Below are positions 26,885-36,170 of a stretch of DNA of 64,000 bases, in pieces (the stretch's first letter is position 1; every line of letters starts with the position of its first letter). The stretch comes from Lachnospiraceae bacterium. Its GTDB lineage: Bacteria; Bacillota; Clostridia; Lachnospirales; Lachnospiraceae. Made by a program: the position numbers and the translations under genes. The stretch is taken from NCBI GenBank assembly GCA_017470985.1, contig JAFUXA010000011.1, forward strand, positions 1 through 64,000, given 5' to 3'. The notes under the pieces are model-generated. The model made no database searches and had not been told where the DNA came from. It was given only the letters and a program-made list of their open reading frames with translations.

Positions 26885-28123
26885 ATGGAGAAGATTCTTG
26901 AAGGAATAAAGCGTAAATTGCCATTTTGGGTATTGTTATTATTTGAAATAGTAGCATTATTTTTGAAATCCTATGAGGGAATAGTAAATGAAATAAATAC
27001 AACCATGTTGGCGTTTTCATATAGATATGGATTTATTTCCAGAGGTTTTGTGGGAACCCTCTATGATTTGCTGGAGAAAATAACACCATTTGATATGTTT
27101 AATCGATGGGGCGTGGTTAGATTTACTCAGCTGTCATGGGCTGTATATCTGCTGGTATTATTGATGTTTTTTGCAGTAATTATCAGGCATGCTCCCCAGG
27201 GAAGTGATAATCATGTTAAGGTTATAATATTTTTCTATACTATATTTGCAATACCGTTTTTCTTGTCAAATTTCAATTTTGGTCGTTCAGATATGTGGAT
27301 GCTTATGATGAGCTTGATGGCTATTTGTTGTCTCGTTTCCAAGAAGTTTGAATTTCTTGCGGTTCCGCTTTGCGGAATTGGAGTAATGGTACATCAAGGA
27401 TATGTATTTATGTTTGTAAATATAGTGTTGGTATTCCTTTTGTATCGTGCGCTGGAGCAGAAAAATATTTTCAAAAATAAGTATATGTATATGTTTATTA
27501 TCACATTTTTGGAAGTTTCAGCATTGTTCTTGTATTTTGAGAAATTCAGTCATGGAAATGGCCCGGCAATAGTTGATAATGTTGTCTCAATGGCAAATTC
27601 GATTATTGAACCTGGAAAGGAAATACATCAGGATGTGATTGATAAAGAGATACTTGGAATCAGTCTGGCAGACAGAGAAGCTCAGTGGCGAAGAATGAAT
27701 CATGTGCATGCACCAATTTTTATTGTATGTATGCTGCCATATGTGATTATTTTTATTAAATTCTTTAAGAACATATTACAGGGTGCCTCTGATTATAGAA
27801 AGAAGGCACAGTACGGTTTGTTTTTGCTGGGAGCAGGAACAATGGTGCCGGAATTAATATTAAAGTGTGATTATGGAAGATGGACATTTGCCATAATAAG
27901 TTACTATATAGTGGTTGTTTTGGCGTTGATTGCGGAAAATGATAAGGGTGTTGTGGAAAGTGTTGCTCAGATAATGAGCAAAGTTAAAGCCATGGGTGTT
28001 ATAGGCATGTTGATTCTGGTATACCCTGTAATGTTCCAGCCTTTGGGAGATGTGGCAATATGTGGTTTTGTTGCATCTATAGCTGAACAGGTAAAGGTGT
28101 TTGTGGGCGCCAATTGGTGGTAA
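26885..28123 (+). CDS. Polytopic membrane protein, tandem paralogue family, member 7 of 7
   Basis: 412 residues. Motifs: NTTMLAFSYRYGFISRGFVG (Lys changed to Arg), NFGRSDMW, MVHQGYVFMFVN, YFEKFSHGNGPAIV, KEILGISLADRE, LKCDYGRW, PLGDVAI. AAGAGG precedes the ATG by about 8 bases; 15 bases after member 6. It is the last of the second tandem set and is directly followed by the LtaS-like gene, so these proteins likely act in the same extracytoplasmic assembly route. Confidence 0.84.
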   Translation: MEKILEGIKRKLPFWVLLLFEIVALFLKSYEGIVNEINTTMLAFSYRYGFISRGFVGTLYDLLEKITPFDMFNRWGVVRFTQLSWAVYLLVLLMFFAVIIRHAPQGSDNHVKVIIFFYTIFAIPFFLSNFNFGRSDMWMLMMSLMAICCLVSKKFEFLAVPLCGIGVMVHQGYVFMFVNIVLVFLLYRALEQKNIFKNKYMYMFIITFLEVSALFLYFEKFSHGNGPAIVDNVVSMANSIIEPGKEIHQDVIDKEILGISLADREAQWRRMNHVHAPIFIVCMLPYVIIFIKFFKNILQGASDYRKKAQYGLFLLGAGTMVPELILKCDYGRWTFAIISYYIVVVLALIAENDKGVVESVAQIMSKVKAMGVIGMLILVYPVMFQPLGDVAICGFVASIAEQVKVFVGANWW

Positions 28124-28147
28124 TTAATTGAGATTGGAGAATGACAA

Positions 28148-30076
28148 ATGTTATATATCGCAATTGAAACTATTATTGGAATAGTTGTCTGTGCCTTGAT
28201 TATAAAAAAATGTCCTGCTTTTACCATTGTAAACAGAAAAGTTAATAATCTGCTGTCAGTTGTACTTACGGTGGTTTATCCGTTGGTATTTGTATTTTTG
28301 CTACGTTATTCCTGGGCGGAATATATGTTACTTGAGTCAAAGCGTCATATGCTTTTAAATTATGTTATTGCAGCGATAATTATAGCAATATTTATGCTGA
28401 TATTACCCAAAGTGCAATGGGGAGTATATGCATCTTTTGTTTTTGCTGCAATAATGGGGCTGACCAATACAGAAGTAGTGCGATTTAGAATGTATCCAAT
28501 TGCGCCGGTGGACGTTGTATCCATTAGAACAGCGGCAGCAGTTGCCAAAGGCTATAACATATTTTTTACAGAAAAGATAGGCATTACCCTTGCAGTAATG
28601 TTTTTAGCTATTATTCTAATTGGAATTCAGAAATCATATTGGAATGATGTAAATATGTTTTTTGCTTCAATCAAGGGATATATTTTTAGACTGGTTTTGG
28701 CTATTGTAGTGATAATTGCTACAATTACATGGATAACAAAAGTTGATTTTTATGAGCGATACAATTTGACAGATTATCCATGGGAGCCGAATCAGACCTA
28801 TAATGAAAATGGATTTCTGGCATCCTTTTGTGCACAGCTCCATGATATGTTCCCAAACAAACCGGAGGGATACAGTGCGTCATATACAGATCAGGTAATT
28901 GCAGAGGGTGTTCGTGATTTTGATAATAAGGGATATGGGGTGGAAGACAATAATTCTAATTCTCCGGTTGTATTGATGATAATGAATGAGTCATTTACGG
29001 ACTATAGTATGTTGGGGGATTTTGATGCGGCAAATGATTATTTGTCCTTTTTCCATTCTATGAAAAATAATCCCGGGACCTTGGAGTATGGTTATACATA
29101 CACAAGTACTTATGGGGGAGGAACACACAAATCAGAGTTTGAAGGATTGACAGAATGTTCCATGGCAAATGTAGAATCAACTTTGCCATATATGATGTTT
29201 GATTTTAATGATATGAATACAGTTGTATCGGCTTTTAATGAAGAAGGTTATACAACGATTGCTTCGCATCCGGCTTTTCCTACGAACTGGCGTAGAAATA
29301 AAGTGTATACGGAAATGGGGTTTGATGATTTCCTGGATATTGATGATTTTAAAGAAAATTGGGATGTGGATTCCAGAGGATATCTTTCAGATGTGGCAGA
29401 TTATGAGCGATTGATTAAAGAGATAGAGACTCATGACGATCCGCTGTTTTTGTTTAATGTAACCATGCAAAATCATGGCGGTTATAACATGGATGAGTTG
29501 GGCGATATTGCTGTAGATATTGACGAGCAATATAACGGGTATGCAGATGCTCGTATATTTGCAGGTGATATGAAGAAATCAGACGAAGCTTTATCATATT
29601 TGATAGGTGAAATAAGTAAGATGGATCGTCCGGTAGTAGTATGCTTTTTTGGTGACCATCAACCCGGATTAAATGATGAGTTTGTAAATATGGTGATTGA
29701 AAGTGAAGCTTCAACTGCATCTAATGGAGCTGAGTTGGAGCAAAAGAAATATGTAACACCATATTTTATATGGACAAATCAGAAAGACCTGGCTGTGAAA
29801 TATCAGGCGCCGGTATTGTCGTCAGCTGATGTTAATATTATAACTCCGACATATCTTGGTGTTATGAGTAGACTTTATGGGGGATGTGAACTGACAGATT
29901 ATGAGAAATATATGATTTCTCTCAGAGATAGTATTCCGGTATTGAATACTGTGGGAGTGTATGATTCGGAAGCGGGATTTGTATCAAGTATAGATATTGA
30001 CAGCTTAAGTGAGGATTCCCAAAAACGTTTAAACGATTATGCCTGTGCAGAATATCAGAGAATATATGATAAGTAA
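28148..30076 (+). CDS. LtaS/MdoB-type phosphoglycerol transferase (sulfatase-fold membrane enzyme)
   Basis: 642 residues: five or so N-terminal helices (to about residue 200), then a large extracytoplasmic alkaline-phosphatase-fold domain. Motifs: VVLMIMNESFTDYSMLG (metal-binding Glu), TYGGGTHKSEFEGLT (catalytic Thr of the G-x-T motif), TMQNHGGY and CFFGDHQPG (metal-binding Asp-His). Family members transfer glycerol phosphate from phosphatidylglycerol to teichoic acid or glycans. The EFEGLT and GGGTxxxE features fit the LTA-synthase family. Inside a glycan locus, decoration of the surface polymer with phosphoglycerol is more likely than bulk lipoteichoic acid synthesis, but this is inference. 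Confidence 0.88.
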   Translation: MLYIAIETIIGIVVCALIIKKCPAFTIVNRKVNNLLSVVLTVVYPLVFVFLLRYSWAEYMLLESKRHMLLNYVIAAIIIAIFMLILPKVQWGVYASFVFAAIMGLTNTEVVRFRMYPIAPVDVVSIRTAAAVAKGYNIFFTEKIGITLAVMFLAIILIGIQKSYWNDVNMFFASIKGYIFRLVLAIVVIIATITWITKVDFYERYNLTDYPWEPNQTYNENGFLASFCAQLHDMFPNKPEGYSASYTDQVIAEGVRDFDNKGYGVEDNNSNSPVVLMIMNESFTDYSMLGDFDAANDYLSFFHSMKNNPGTLEYGYTYTSTYGGGTHKSEFEGLTECSMANVESTLPYMMFDFNDMNTVVSAFNEEGYTTIASHPAFPTNWRRNKVYTEMGFDDFLDIDDFKENWDVDSRGYLSDVADYERLIKEIETHDDPLFLFNVTMQNHGGYNMDELGDIAVDIDEQYNGYADARIFAGDMKKSDEALSYLIGEISKMDRPVVVCFFGDHQPGLNDEFVNMVIESEASTASNGAELEQKKYVTPYFIWTNQKDLAVKYQAPVLSSADVNIITPTYLGVMSRLYGGCELTDYEKYMISLRDSIPVLNTVGVYDSEAGFVSSIDIDSLSEDSQKRLNDYACAEYQRIYDK

Positions 30077-30110
30077 CTATTAATCTATAGATGAAAGAGA
30101 AAGTGAGATT

Positions 30111-32462
30111 ATGAAAGCAATTATTCTTGCGGGTGGAGCGGGAGACAGACTATGGCCTCTGTCCCGTAGAAATTATCCAAAGCAGTTTATACAACAGAAT
30201 AATGGTAATTCTCTGTTTCAGGAGACGATAATTCGCAATATCCCATTTTGCAATGAGTTTATTATTGTGACTAATGCAAAGCATCGTGAAATTGTGGAAG
30301 GACAGATGAAAGGTTTCCAGGGTATTACATACAAGATGGTGCTTGAGGAGAGCAGTAAAGGAACTGCACCTGCCATAGCATTTGCACTAAAGACAATGAA
30401 TGAGGCAGATGATGTATTGATATTGCCGGCAGACTTACTCATTACCGGTGACGGATATAGTGATGCCATTTATCAGGCCAAAGAATTAAGTGAAAAAGGT
30501 GAAGTGGTACTGTTTGGGGTCCGTGCAGAAGAGCCGGATGTGAATTATGGTTATATAAGACATGAAGGTACACATGTAACCAGATTTATTGAGAAGCCGT
30601 CCGCTGCAATGGCTGATAAGATATTTGCTGAGGATGATGTGTTATGGAATGGTGGAATGATGCTTGCCCGTGTGAAAACATTGCAGGATGCAATGGTGGA
30701 GAAGGCAGTTACCATTGCAAATTGGGCAGATGAGATATATACGCAGATTTCCCATGAGGACAAGCTTGAAGGTGCTCAAAAAGAGGTGATATATACTATT
30801 GCCAAGTCGCAGATGCAGCACTTGGATAGAACCCATATTGAGAAGGCGGTTTTGGAAAATGTAGATAATCTGGCGGTAGTTACCTTGAAGTGTAAGTGGC
30901 AGGATATATCTAATTTTGAAGCATATGAGAAATCCCCTCTATTTGGATCCCAGAAAAATATATTGAAAATGGCATGTGACAATACAACCATAATTAATCA
31001 GGCAGACAGAAAGCTTGTTGTTGCAAATGGCTTAAAGGATACATTTGTAATCAATACAGAAGATGCCATTTATATTACCAAGAAGGAATTAGAGCAGGAT
31101 ATAAAGGGGGCCATGAAACAGGCGTCTGATGAAATCAGAGAATATCTGCGATATAACCCCAAGACTTATCGTGCATGGGGCAGCAGAGAATTGATTGCGC
31201 AAGCTCCGGGTTACAGAGTGCGTAAGATTGAGCTATATCCGGGATGCTCTCTGTCCGCCCATGTACATCAGAGAAGAACAGAAGGGTATTCTGTGATAAA
31301 GGGTGAATTATCCATTGAAATAGATGGTGAAACCAGAGTTATCAGAGCCGGTGAGAATATAAATGTGATCCCTAATGAGTTGCATAGATTATACAATGAT
31401 GCAGATGAGACGGCCATAATAATTGAAGTTGATACAGGCGAGGAGATCGATGAAAGGGACATGGTACATCAGGACGAAATGGAAAATGAGTCTAAGTTGC
31501 CGTCGCTGTACAAGTTATCGCCGGCTTTTAAAGATTATCTGTGGGGCGGCAATCGCCTGGTGACAGATTTCGGCAAAAACAGCCCATATGATATAACGGC
31601 AGAGTCCTGGGAACTATCTGCGCACAAGGATGGACAGAGTATTATATCAGGCGGTGATTTTGATGGAATGTCATTCGGTAAATTTATTGAGAACTATGGC
31701 ACGGAGGTTTGCGGATGGAAGAGTCGTACATTTGACAGATTTCCGATTTTGATTAAATTCATCGATGCTTTAAAGCCGTTATCAGTGCAGATACATCCAT
31801 ATGATGATTATGCATTTGTGCATGAGAAGGGATTTGGCAAAAATGAAGTATGGTATATCATGGATGCAAAACCTGACTCATATCTGTATTGTGGATTTAA
31901 GGAAGACGTGACTGTGGAAGAGGTTCGTCGAAGATTGGCGGATAATACTATCACGGACATCTTAAATCGAGTGGATGTGAAAAAAGGAGATGTGATATTT
32001 ATTCCTGCGGGAACCATACATGCAATCGGTGCTGGTATATTAGTATGTGAGATTCAGCAAAACTCGAACAGTACCTATAGAGTATATGACTATGATCGTG
32101 TGGATAAAAATGGTAAAAAGCGAGAATTACATATTGAAAAGGCAATGGATGTAATTACTACTACGGCGTATAAGCAGGATGCATTTGGATTGGAAGAGCC
32201 ACAGGAGATAGATGGGCAGATTGTGCAGCAGTTGTGCCTGTGTAAGTATTTCCAGTGTAAAAAGTATATGATTCACGGAGAGATATCTTTGCATATGGAC
32301 AATGCAAGTTTTGCATCGATTGTTTTGCTTGAAGGTGAAGGGGATATAATTACCGGAGAAGAGTTCATGCATGTAAAGAAGGGAGAATCTGTCTTTATAT
32401 CTGCAGGACGCAAGACAGTCCGAATCGAGGGCGAATGTGAAATGGTTGTGACAAATATTTAA
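30111..32462 (+). CDS. Fusion: mannose-1-phosphate guanylyltransferase / cupin / class I mannose-6-phosphate isomerase
   Basis: 783 residues, three parts. (1) About 1-265: nucleotidyltransferase with ILAGGAGDRLWPLSRRNYPKQF, LPADLLI, NYGYI, FIEKP and LWNGG, as in ManC. (2) About 340-455: type II cupin part with YRVRKIELYPGCSLSAHVHQRR. (3) About 465-783: class I phosphomannose isomerase with PLSVQIHPYDDYAFVHEKG, GKNEVWYIMD, IPAGTIHAIGAGILVCEIQQ and YRVYDYDR (zinc ligands). It would catalyse fructose-6-P to mannose-6-P and mannose-1-P to GDP-mannose. Oddity: the pyrophosphorylase signature has Asp in GGAGDRLW where GGxGTRLW is usual. An intact separate ManC lies at 34957. Such a three-part fusion is unusual. 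Confidence 0.85.
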   Translation: MKAIILAGGAGDRLWPLSRRNYPKQFIQQNNGNSLFQETIIRNIPFCNEFIIVTNAKHREIVEGQMKGFQGITYKMVLEESSKGTAPAIAFALKTMNEADDVLILPADLLITGDGYSDAIYQAKELSEKGEVVLFGVRAEEPDVNYGYIRHEGTHVTRFIEKPSAAMADKIFAEDDVLWNGGMMLARVKTLQDAMVEKAVTIANWADEIYTQISHEDKLEGAQKEVIYTIAKSQMQHLDRTHIEKAVLENVDNLAVVTLKCKWQDISNFEAYEKSPLFGSQKNILKMACDNTTIINQADRKLVVANGLKDTFVINTEDAIYITKKELEQDIKGAMKQASDEIREYLRYNPKTYRAWGSRELIAQAPGYRVRKIELYPGCSLSAHVHQRRTEGYSVIKGELSIEIDGETRVIRAGENINVIPNELHRLYNDADETAIIIEVDTGEEIDERDMVHQDEMENESKLPSLYKLSPAFKDYLWGGNRLVTDFGKNSPYDITAESWELSAHKDGQSIISGGDFDGMSFGKFIENYGTEVCGWKSRTFDRFPILIKFIDALKPLSVQIHPYDDYAFVHEKGFGKNEVWYIMDAKPDSYLYCGFKEDVTVEEVRRRLADNTITDILNRVDVKKGDVIFIPAGTIHAIGAGILVCEIQQNSNSTYRVYDYDRVDKNGKKRELHIEKAMDVITTTAYKQDAFGLEEPQEIDGQIVQQLCLCKYFQCKKYMIHGEISLHMDNASFASIVLLEGEGDIITGEEFMHVKKGESVFISAGRKTVRIEGECEMVVTNI

Positions 32463-32486
32463 GGATATGTTGGGAGAATTGTTAAA

Positions 32487-33551
32487 GTGAAAAACAGGAA
32501 AATCTATATGGATTTGCTGCGCATTATTGCTATCTTGTGCGTGATATATAATCATACAAATGAGCATGGATATTTTTTATATGCATTTCCTTCGGGAATG
32601 ATTTTGAAGGTTTTCTATATTGCGGTAGCTGCAATTATTGCAATTGGAGTTCCCATATTCTTTATGATTTCCGGAGCATTACTTTTGGGTAAGGAAGAAA
32701 GCATTGAATATGTGTATAGCCATCGAGTTCTTAGAATGAGCTTGGTTTTATTTATTTTTACTATTCTCCAATATGTTTTTTTGTTATCCACAAATCAGGC
32801 CGAACTGTCAGTGAGATGGCTTGCGGATCATACTGTTAGTGACAATATTGTTCCGTCATATTGGTATCTCTATACCTATATCTCATATTTGATATTTCTT
32901 CCATTGCTTAGGAAATTGGCTCAAGCCATGTCAAATAAGGAATATATATATTTGATAGGCTTATATCTGGTTATTGAAGCCGGTGTTAGAACCGCTATGT
33001 ATTTTGGTGGTTATACAGAGTTTAGCGTATTTTTTAAAATTCCTTTTTTTGAAAATATTGTAATATTGCCATTGGTGGGATATTATATGGAGAATCGGAT
33101 GACCAAGGAAGACTATAATTCAAAGGGTGCACTGAAACTTATATGTGCAAGCGGACTTTCCTTGGTGGTTTTTGTTGCAATGACTTTGTACAGAAATCTT
33201 CCATATGAAGAGTTCACAAGTTATGACAAAGGATTGTATACATGTGGACTTACATTGATTATGGATATTACAGTATTTTATATAATCAAATATCTGGTAG
33301 AGGTAAAGAGACAAGAAAAGCCACATAATGAAACTGTCAGAAAAATACTTGGGTTGCTTGGAACATCAATATTTGGAATATATCTTGTAGAGGGAAATAT
33401 AAGATATTATACAGAGTTTATAGATATAAAACTCGCTACATATGTTGGACAGTTCCCTGCAGCAGTGATATGGGTGTTTCTTATATTTGTGATTGGCTTG
33501 GCGGTTTCATTTTTTCTGCGGCATATACCCGGGTTAAGAAAACTATTGTAG
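32487..33551 (+). CDS. Acyltransferase family 3 membrane protein
   Basis: 354 residues; GTG start with GGGAG 10 bases upstream. KIYMDLLRIIAILCVIYNHT holds the LLRI motif and the helix 1 His; AIGVPIFFMISGALLLGKEE the FFMISGALLL motif; YWYLYTYISYLIFLPLLRK and LGTSIFGIYLVEG the later helices. It resembles the acyltransferase at 18521 more than the other two. It probably acylates a sugar on the outer face of the membrane. It lies between the ManC-ManA fusion and a GT-C gene. Confidence 0.86.
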   Translation: MKNRKIYMDLLRIIAILCVIYNHTNEHGYFLYAFPSGMILKVFYIAVAAIIAIGVPIFFMISGALLLGKEESIEYVYSHRVLRMSLVLFIFTILQYVFLLSTNQAELSVRWLADHTVSDNIVPSYWYLYTYISYLIFLPLLRKLAQAMSNKEYIYLIGLYLVIEAGVRTAMYFGGYTEFSVFFKIPFFENIVILPLVGYYMENRMTKEDYNSKGALKLICASGLSLVVFVAMTLYRNLPYEEFTSYDKGLYTCGLTLIMDITVFYIIKYLVEVKRQEKPHNETVRKILGLLGTSIFGIYLVEGNIRYYTEFIDIKLATYVGQFPAAVIWVFLIFVIGLAVSFFLRHIPGLRKLL

Positions 33552-33568
33552 CAAGGAGCTCAGATTTG

Positions 33569-34930
33569 ATGATAAATACTAAATGGAAGTTAGACTCCAT
33601 GTTCTCAAAAAAACAATGGACTGTGGTTCTTATAATGAGTTTTTTGAGTGCCATATTGTTTGAGCATATTTATGATGCCAAGACTATAGCAGAGTGGAGT
33701 ATGATACTGATCGATTGTGTTTGCAATGGGGAAATATCGGAATATCAGCACATACTAGCCGGTATGGAAATTCAATCAAATTATACATTGTTTTTAAATT
33801 TTTTGATTTCTATATGGGTGACACCGGTATACATTATTATGCAATTGTTTCACCTGGAAGCTCATTTTCGAATTGCAACTTTTTGGATAAAGTGTTTGCT
33901 TATAATATGCAATCTTGGAACTGCCCGAATAATGCAATTGATTTTAGAAAGTGCAGGCGTGGATAAGAAACATCAGGAGTGGGTGGCAATTATATATATT
34001 CTTAGCCCATTTGTTCAGATTTATAGTATAGCTATGGGACAGGTAGATGGAGTTGCATTATTCTGTTGTATGTTGGCTTATTATTTCTTTACGAGGAATA
34101 ACTATATATTATTTGTGTTATTCAATGTTTTTGCATTAATGATTAAACCATTTGCAGGCTTTATAATAGCTCCAATTATGGTAATAATATGGTGGAGAGA
34201 TAAGCTTAAATCGATTCTCTATGTCGTAGTGATAATTGCTTTATATTTAATTCAAAATAGAGCACAAGATTTGATTGTAAAAGACTATAATGAGGGTTCG
34301 GCGTTTTGGAATACTTTTGTATTTTTGCCTAGACTTATGAAATATAATGTTGCGGGAGTCCCCCTAGTATTGATTATATTATTTGTTATAGGAATGGTAT
34401 GTTTATATAGAGGTAAAAAGTCAGAATTATCTTTAAAAAAGTTATGTTTCTATCAATTGGCTCTTTTGGTGACATTTGAGAGTATGGTTACACAGCATCC
34501 ACAGTGGTATGTGTATTTTGCAGCAATATCAATAATGATAGTGTTTGGACTGGCAGATAGTAGAAAATCAATTTTGACGTACTATATCTGTGAATGGATT
34601 TTTTGCTTGAATGCTCTGATATCATTTGATGATGGACAATTGATTCATGCATATGGTAACAGAGGTATACCGGGTAAAATTAGTGAGTATAGTGGCATAG
34701 TGTCGGGAGAAGTTATGTCAGATGTATTTTGTTTAAATGAAAACATCGCCAGATCTTTGCTTGCACTAATATCAATAATTTTAATGATAATACTCGGTTA
34801 TGAGATAAACAAAAGAAATGTTGAAATCACTGAAAATCAAAAACAGATAAAACTGTGGTTATTTGCTTTGCCTACAGTATCCTTATTTGTGGTGATTTTT
34901 GTGGGATACATTTTCCCAATTAATATATAG
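33569..34930 (+). CDS. Polytopic GT-C-type glycosyltransferase (GT87/DUF2029-like)
   Basis: 453 residues, 10-11 helices. IAMGQVDGVALFCCMLAYYF (about residues 150-170) followed by NYILFVLFNVFALMIKPFAG matches the 'GQ.D' and '.K.qP' pattern of GT87/PIG-M-like mannosyltransferases, and TQHPQWYVYF is similar to their late loop. Likely transfers mannose or a similar sugar from a polyprenyl-phosphate donor outside the cell. The frame is open from 33470 inside the previous gene, but AAGGAG (33553-33558) supports the ATG at 33569. Not related at motif level to the seven-member family. Confidence 0.75.
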   Translation: MINTKWKLDSMFSKKQWTVVLIMSFLSAILFEHIYDAKTIAEWSMILIDCVCNGEISEYQHILAGMEIQSNYTLFLNFLISIWVTPVYIIMQLFHLEAHFRIATFWIKCLLIICNLGTARIMQLILESAGVDKKHQEWVAIIYILSPFVQIYSIAMGQVDGVALFCCMLAYYFFTRNNYILFVLFNVFALMIKPFAGFIIAPIMVIIWWRDKLKSILYVVVIIALYLIQNRAQDLIVKDYNEGSAFWNTFVFLPRLMKYNVAGVPLVLIILFVIGMVCLYRGKKSELSLKKLCFYQLALLVTFESMVTQHPQWYVYFAAISIMIVFGLADSRKSILTYYICEWIFCLNALISFDDGQLIHAYGNRGIPGKISEYSGIVSGEVMSDVFCLNENIARSLLALISIILMIILGYEINKRNVEITENQKQIKLWLFALPTVSLFVVIFVGYIFPINI

Positions 34931-34956
34931 AAGAATAGGAAACAAAGGAGAACAAC

Positions 34957-36024
34957 ATGAACACATACGGAGTAATTATGGCAGGAGGCGGTGGTACTCG
35001 TTTCTGGCCTCTATCAAGACACGAGGAGCCGAAGCAGCTTCTTAACTTAAGCGGCAAGGATCTTATGATAAATGAGACAATTGACAGAGTTTCAACACTT
35101 ACGGACAAGAGCAATATATTTATTGTGACAAATGTAGATCAGGTACCCAAGATGAAAGAGGCTACAGTAGGTCGAATTACACCTGACCACATATTGTCAG
35201 AGCCATCGGCAAGAAATACAGCAGCCTGCATTGGATATGCGGCTCTTGAAATTGTTGAGAAATATGGTGACGGCGTAATGACAATTTTCCCTTCAGATCA
35301 TTTTATTAAAAATGAAGCAGCCTTTACAGAGATTTTAAAAGAAGCTATCAAGGTGGCTGATGAGGAAGATGCTTTGCTTACACTTGGAATTACTCCTACA
35401 TTTGCATCAACAGGATATGGATATATCCGCTTTGACAAGACAGACGACGGTCTTGCAAAGCAGGTGGTGGAGTTCAAGGAGAAGCCGGATGCGGCTACTG
35501 CTGAGAAGTATGTGGCAAGTGGTGAGTATGCATGGAACTCAGGTATGTTTGTATGGAAGGCATCTGTGATTTTAGAGGAATTCAAGAAATTGCTTCCGGA
35601 TGTATATGCATGTCTTGAGCAGATTAAGGTGGGATTAAATACACCAGATGAAGCTCGGGTAATCAACGAAGTTTATCCTACAATCCCAAGTATTTCCATT
35701 GATTATGGCATTATGGAGAAGTCAGATAAAGTCAAGGTTATCTCTGCAGAAATGGGCTGGAATGATGTAGGATCATGGGACAATCTGGGTGTGCTGTATG
35801 ATGAGGATGAAGATGGCAATGTATTTGCCGGAGATCATATTGCAATTGATACAACCAATACCATTACATATTCAGGTAAGAGATTGATTACAACCATCGG
35901 TGTGGATAATCTAATTGTGGTTGAGACCGAGGATGCCATCTTGGTATGTGACAAGAATCGCGCTCAGGATGTGAAGAAGATTGTAGATCAGCTTAAGGCA
36001 GAAGGTCGTAAGGACTTGTTATAA
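34957..36024 (+). CDS. manC: Mannose-1-phosphate guanylyltransferase
   Basis: 355 residues. Makes GDP-mannose from mannose-1-phosphate and GTP. Canonical motifs: VIMAGGGGTRFWPLSRHEEP (pyrophosphorylase signature with Thr), ILSEPSARNTAACIGYAA, FPSDHFI, GYGYIRFD, VEFKEKPD, WNSGMFVWK, MGWNDVGSWD. It is the short, single-domain form without an isomerase part. Shine-Dalgarno AAAGGAG 7-8 bases before the ATG. It is the last gene of the glycan unit and is followed by a terminator. Codon use seems more biased to GAG/CTT than the membrane genes, as in highly expressed genes. Confidence 0.95.
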   Translation: MNTYGVIMAGGGGTRFWPLSRHEEPKQLLNLSGKDLMINETIDRVSTLTDKSNIFIVTNVDQVPKMKEATVGRITPDHILSEPSARNTAACIGYAALEIVEKYGDGVMTIFPSDHFIKNEAAFTEILKEAIKVADEEDALLTLGITPTFASTGYGYIRFDKTDDGLAKQVVEFKEKPDAATAEKYVASGEYAWNSGMFVWKASVILEEFKKLLPDVYACLEQIKVGLNTPDEARVINEVYPTIPSISIDYGIMEKSDKVKVISAEMGWNDVGSWDNLGVLYDEDEDGNVFAGDHIAIDTTNTITYSGKRLITTIGVDNLIVVETEDAILVCDKNRAQDVKKIVDQLKAEGRKDLL

Positions 36025-36034
36025 AACAGTATAG

Positions 36035-36081
36035 CACCATTTGTTTTTGTATTTATTAGTACGAAAATGAATGGTGTTTTT
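36035..36081 (+). terminator. Intrinsic terminator after manC
   Basis: CACCATTTGTTTT paired with GAAAATGAATGGTG (one mismatch region) and followed by TTTTT. Ends the 15-kb plus-strand unit starting at the flippase. Confidence 0.75.
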
Positions 36082-36116
36082 GATGAATAAATGTGGCAGA
36101 TTTTTGCATTTTGAAA

Positions 36117-36122
36117 TATAAT
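36117..36122 (+). promoter_or_regulatory. Probable -10 box for the phosphohexomutase gene
   Basis: TATAAT at 36117-36122, about 30 bases before the ribosome-binding site GAGGGAAAGGA. No good -35 at the expected place. Confidence 0.4.
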
Positions 36123-36170
36123 AGAACCTAAGTGAGTGAAAAATACATTTTAGAGGGAAAGGAATTTGAA

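Noticed and set aside
12274..28123. The tandem membrane genes as gene fragments of transposon or phage origin
   Set aside because: All frames are intact with individual ribosome-binding sites and conserved motifs; no transposase, terminal repeat or phage gene is present.
32127..32567. 146-residue minus-strand ORF over the end of the ManC-ManA fusion
   Set aside because: It is antisense to conserved ManA sequence and has no start signals.
36092..36110. Sigma-54-like promoter (TGGCA ... TTGCA) before the phosphohexomutase gene
   Set aside because: GG and GC are 11 rather than 12 bases apart, and a TATAAT box fits better just downstream.
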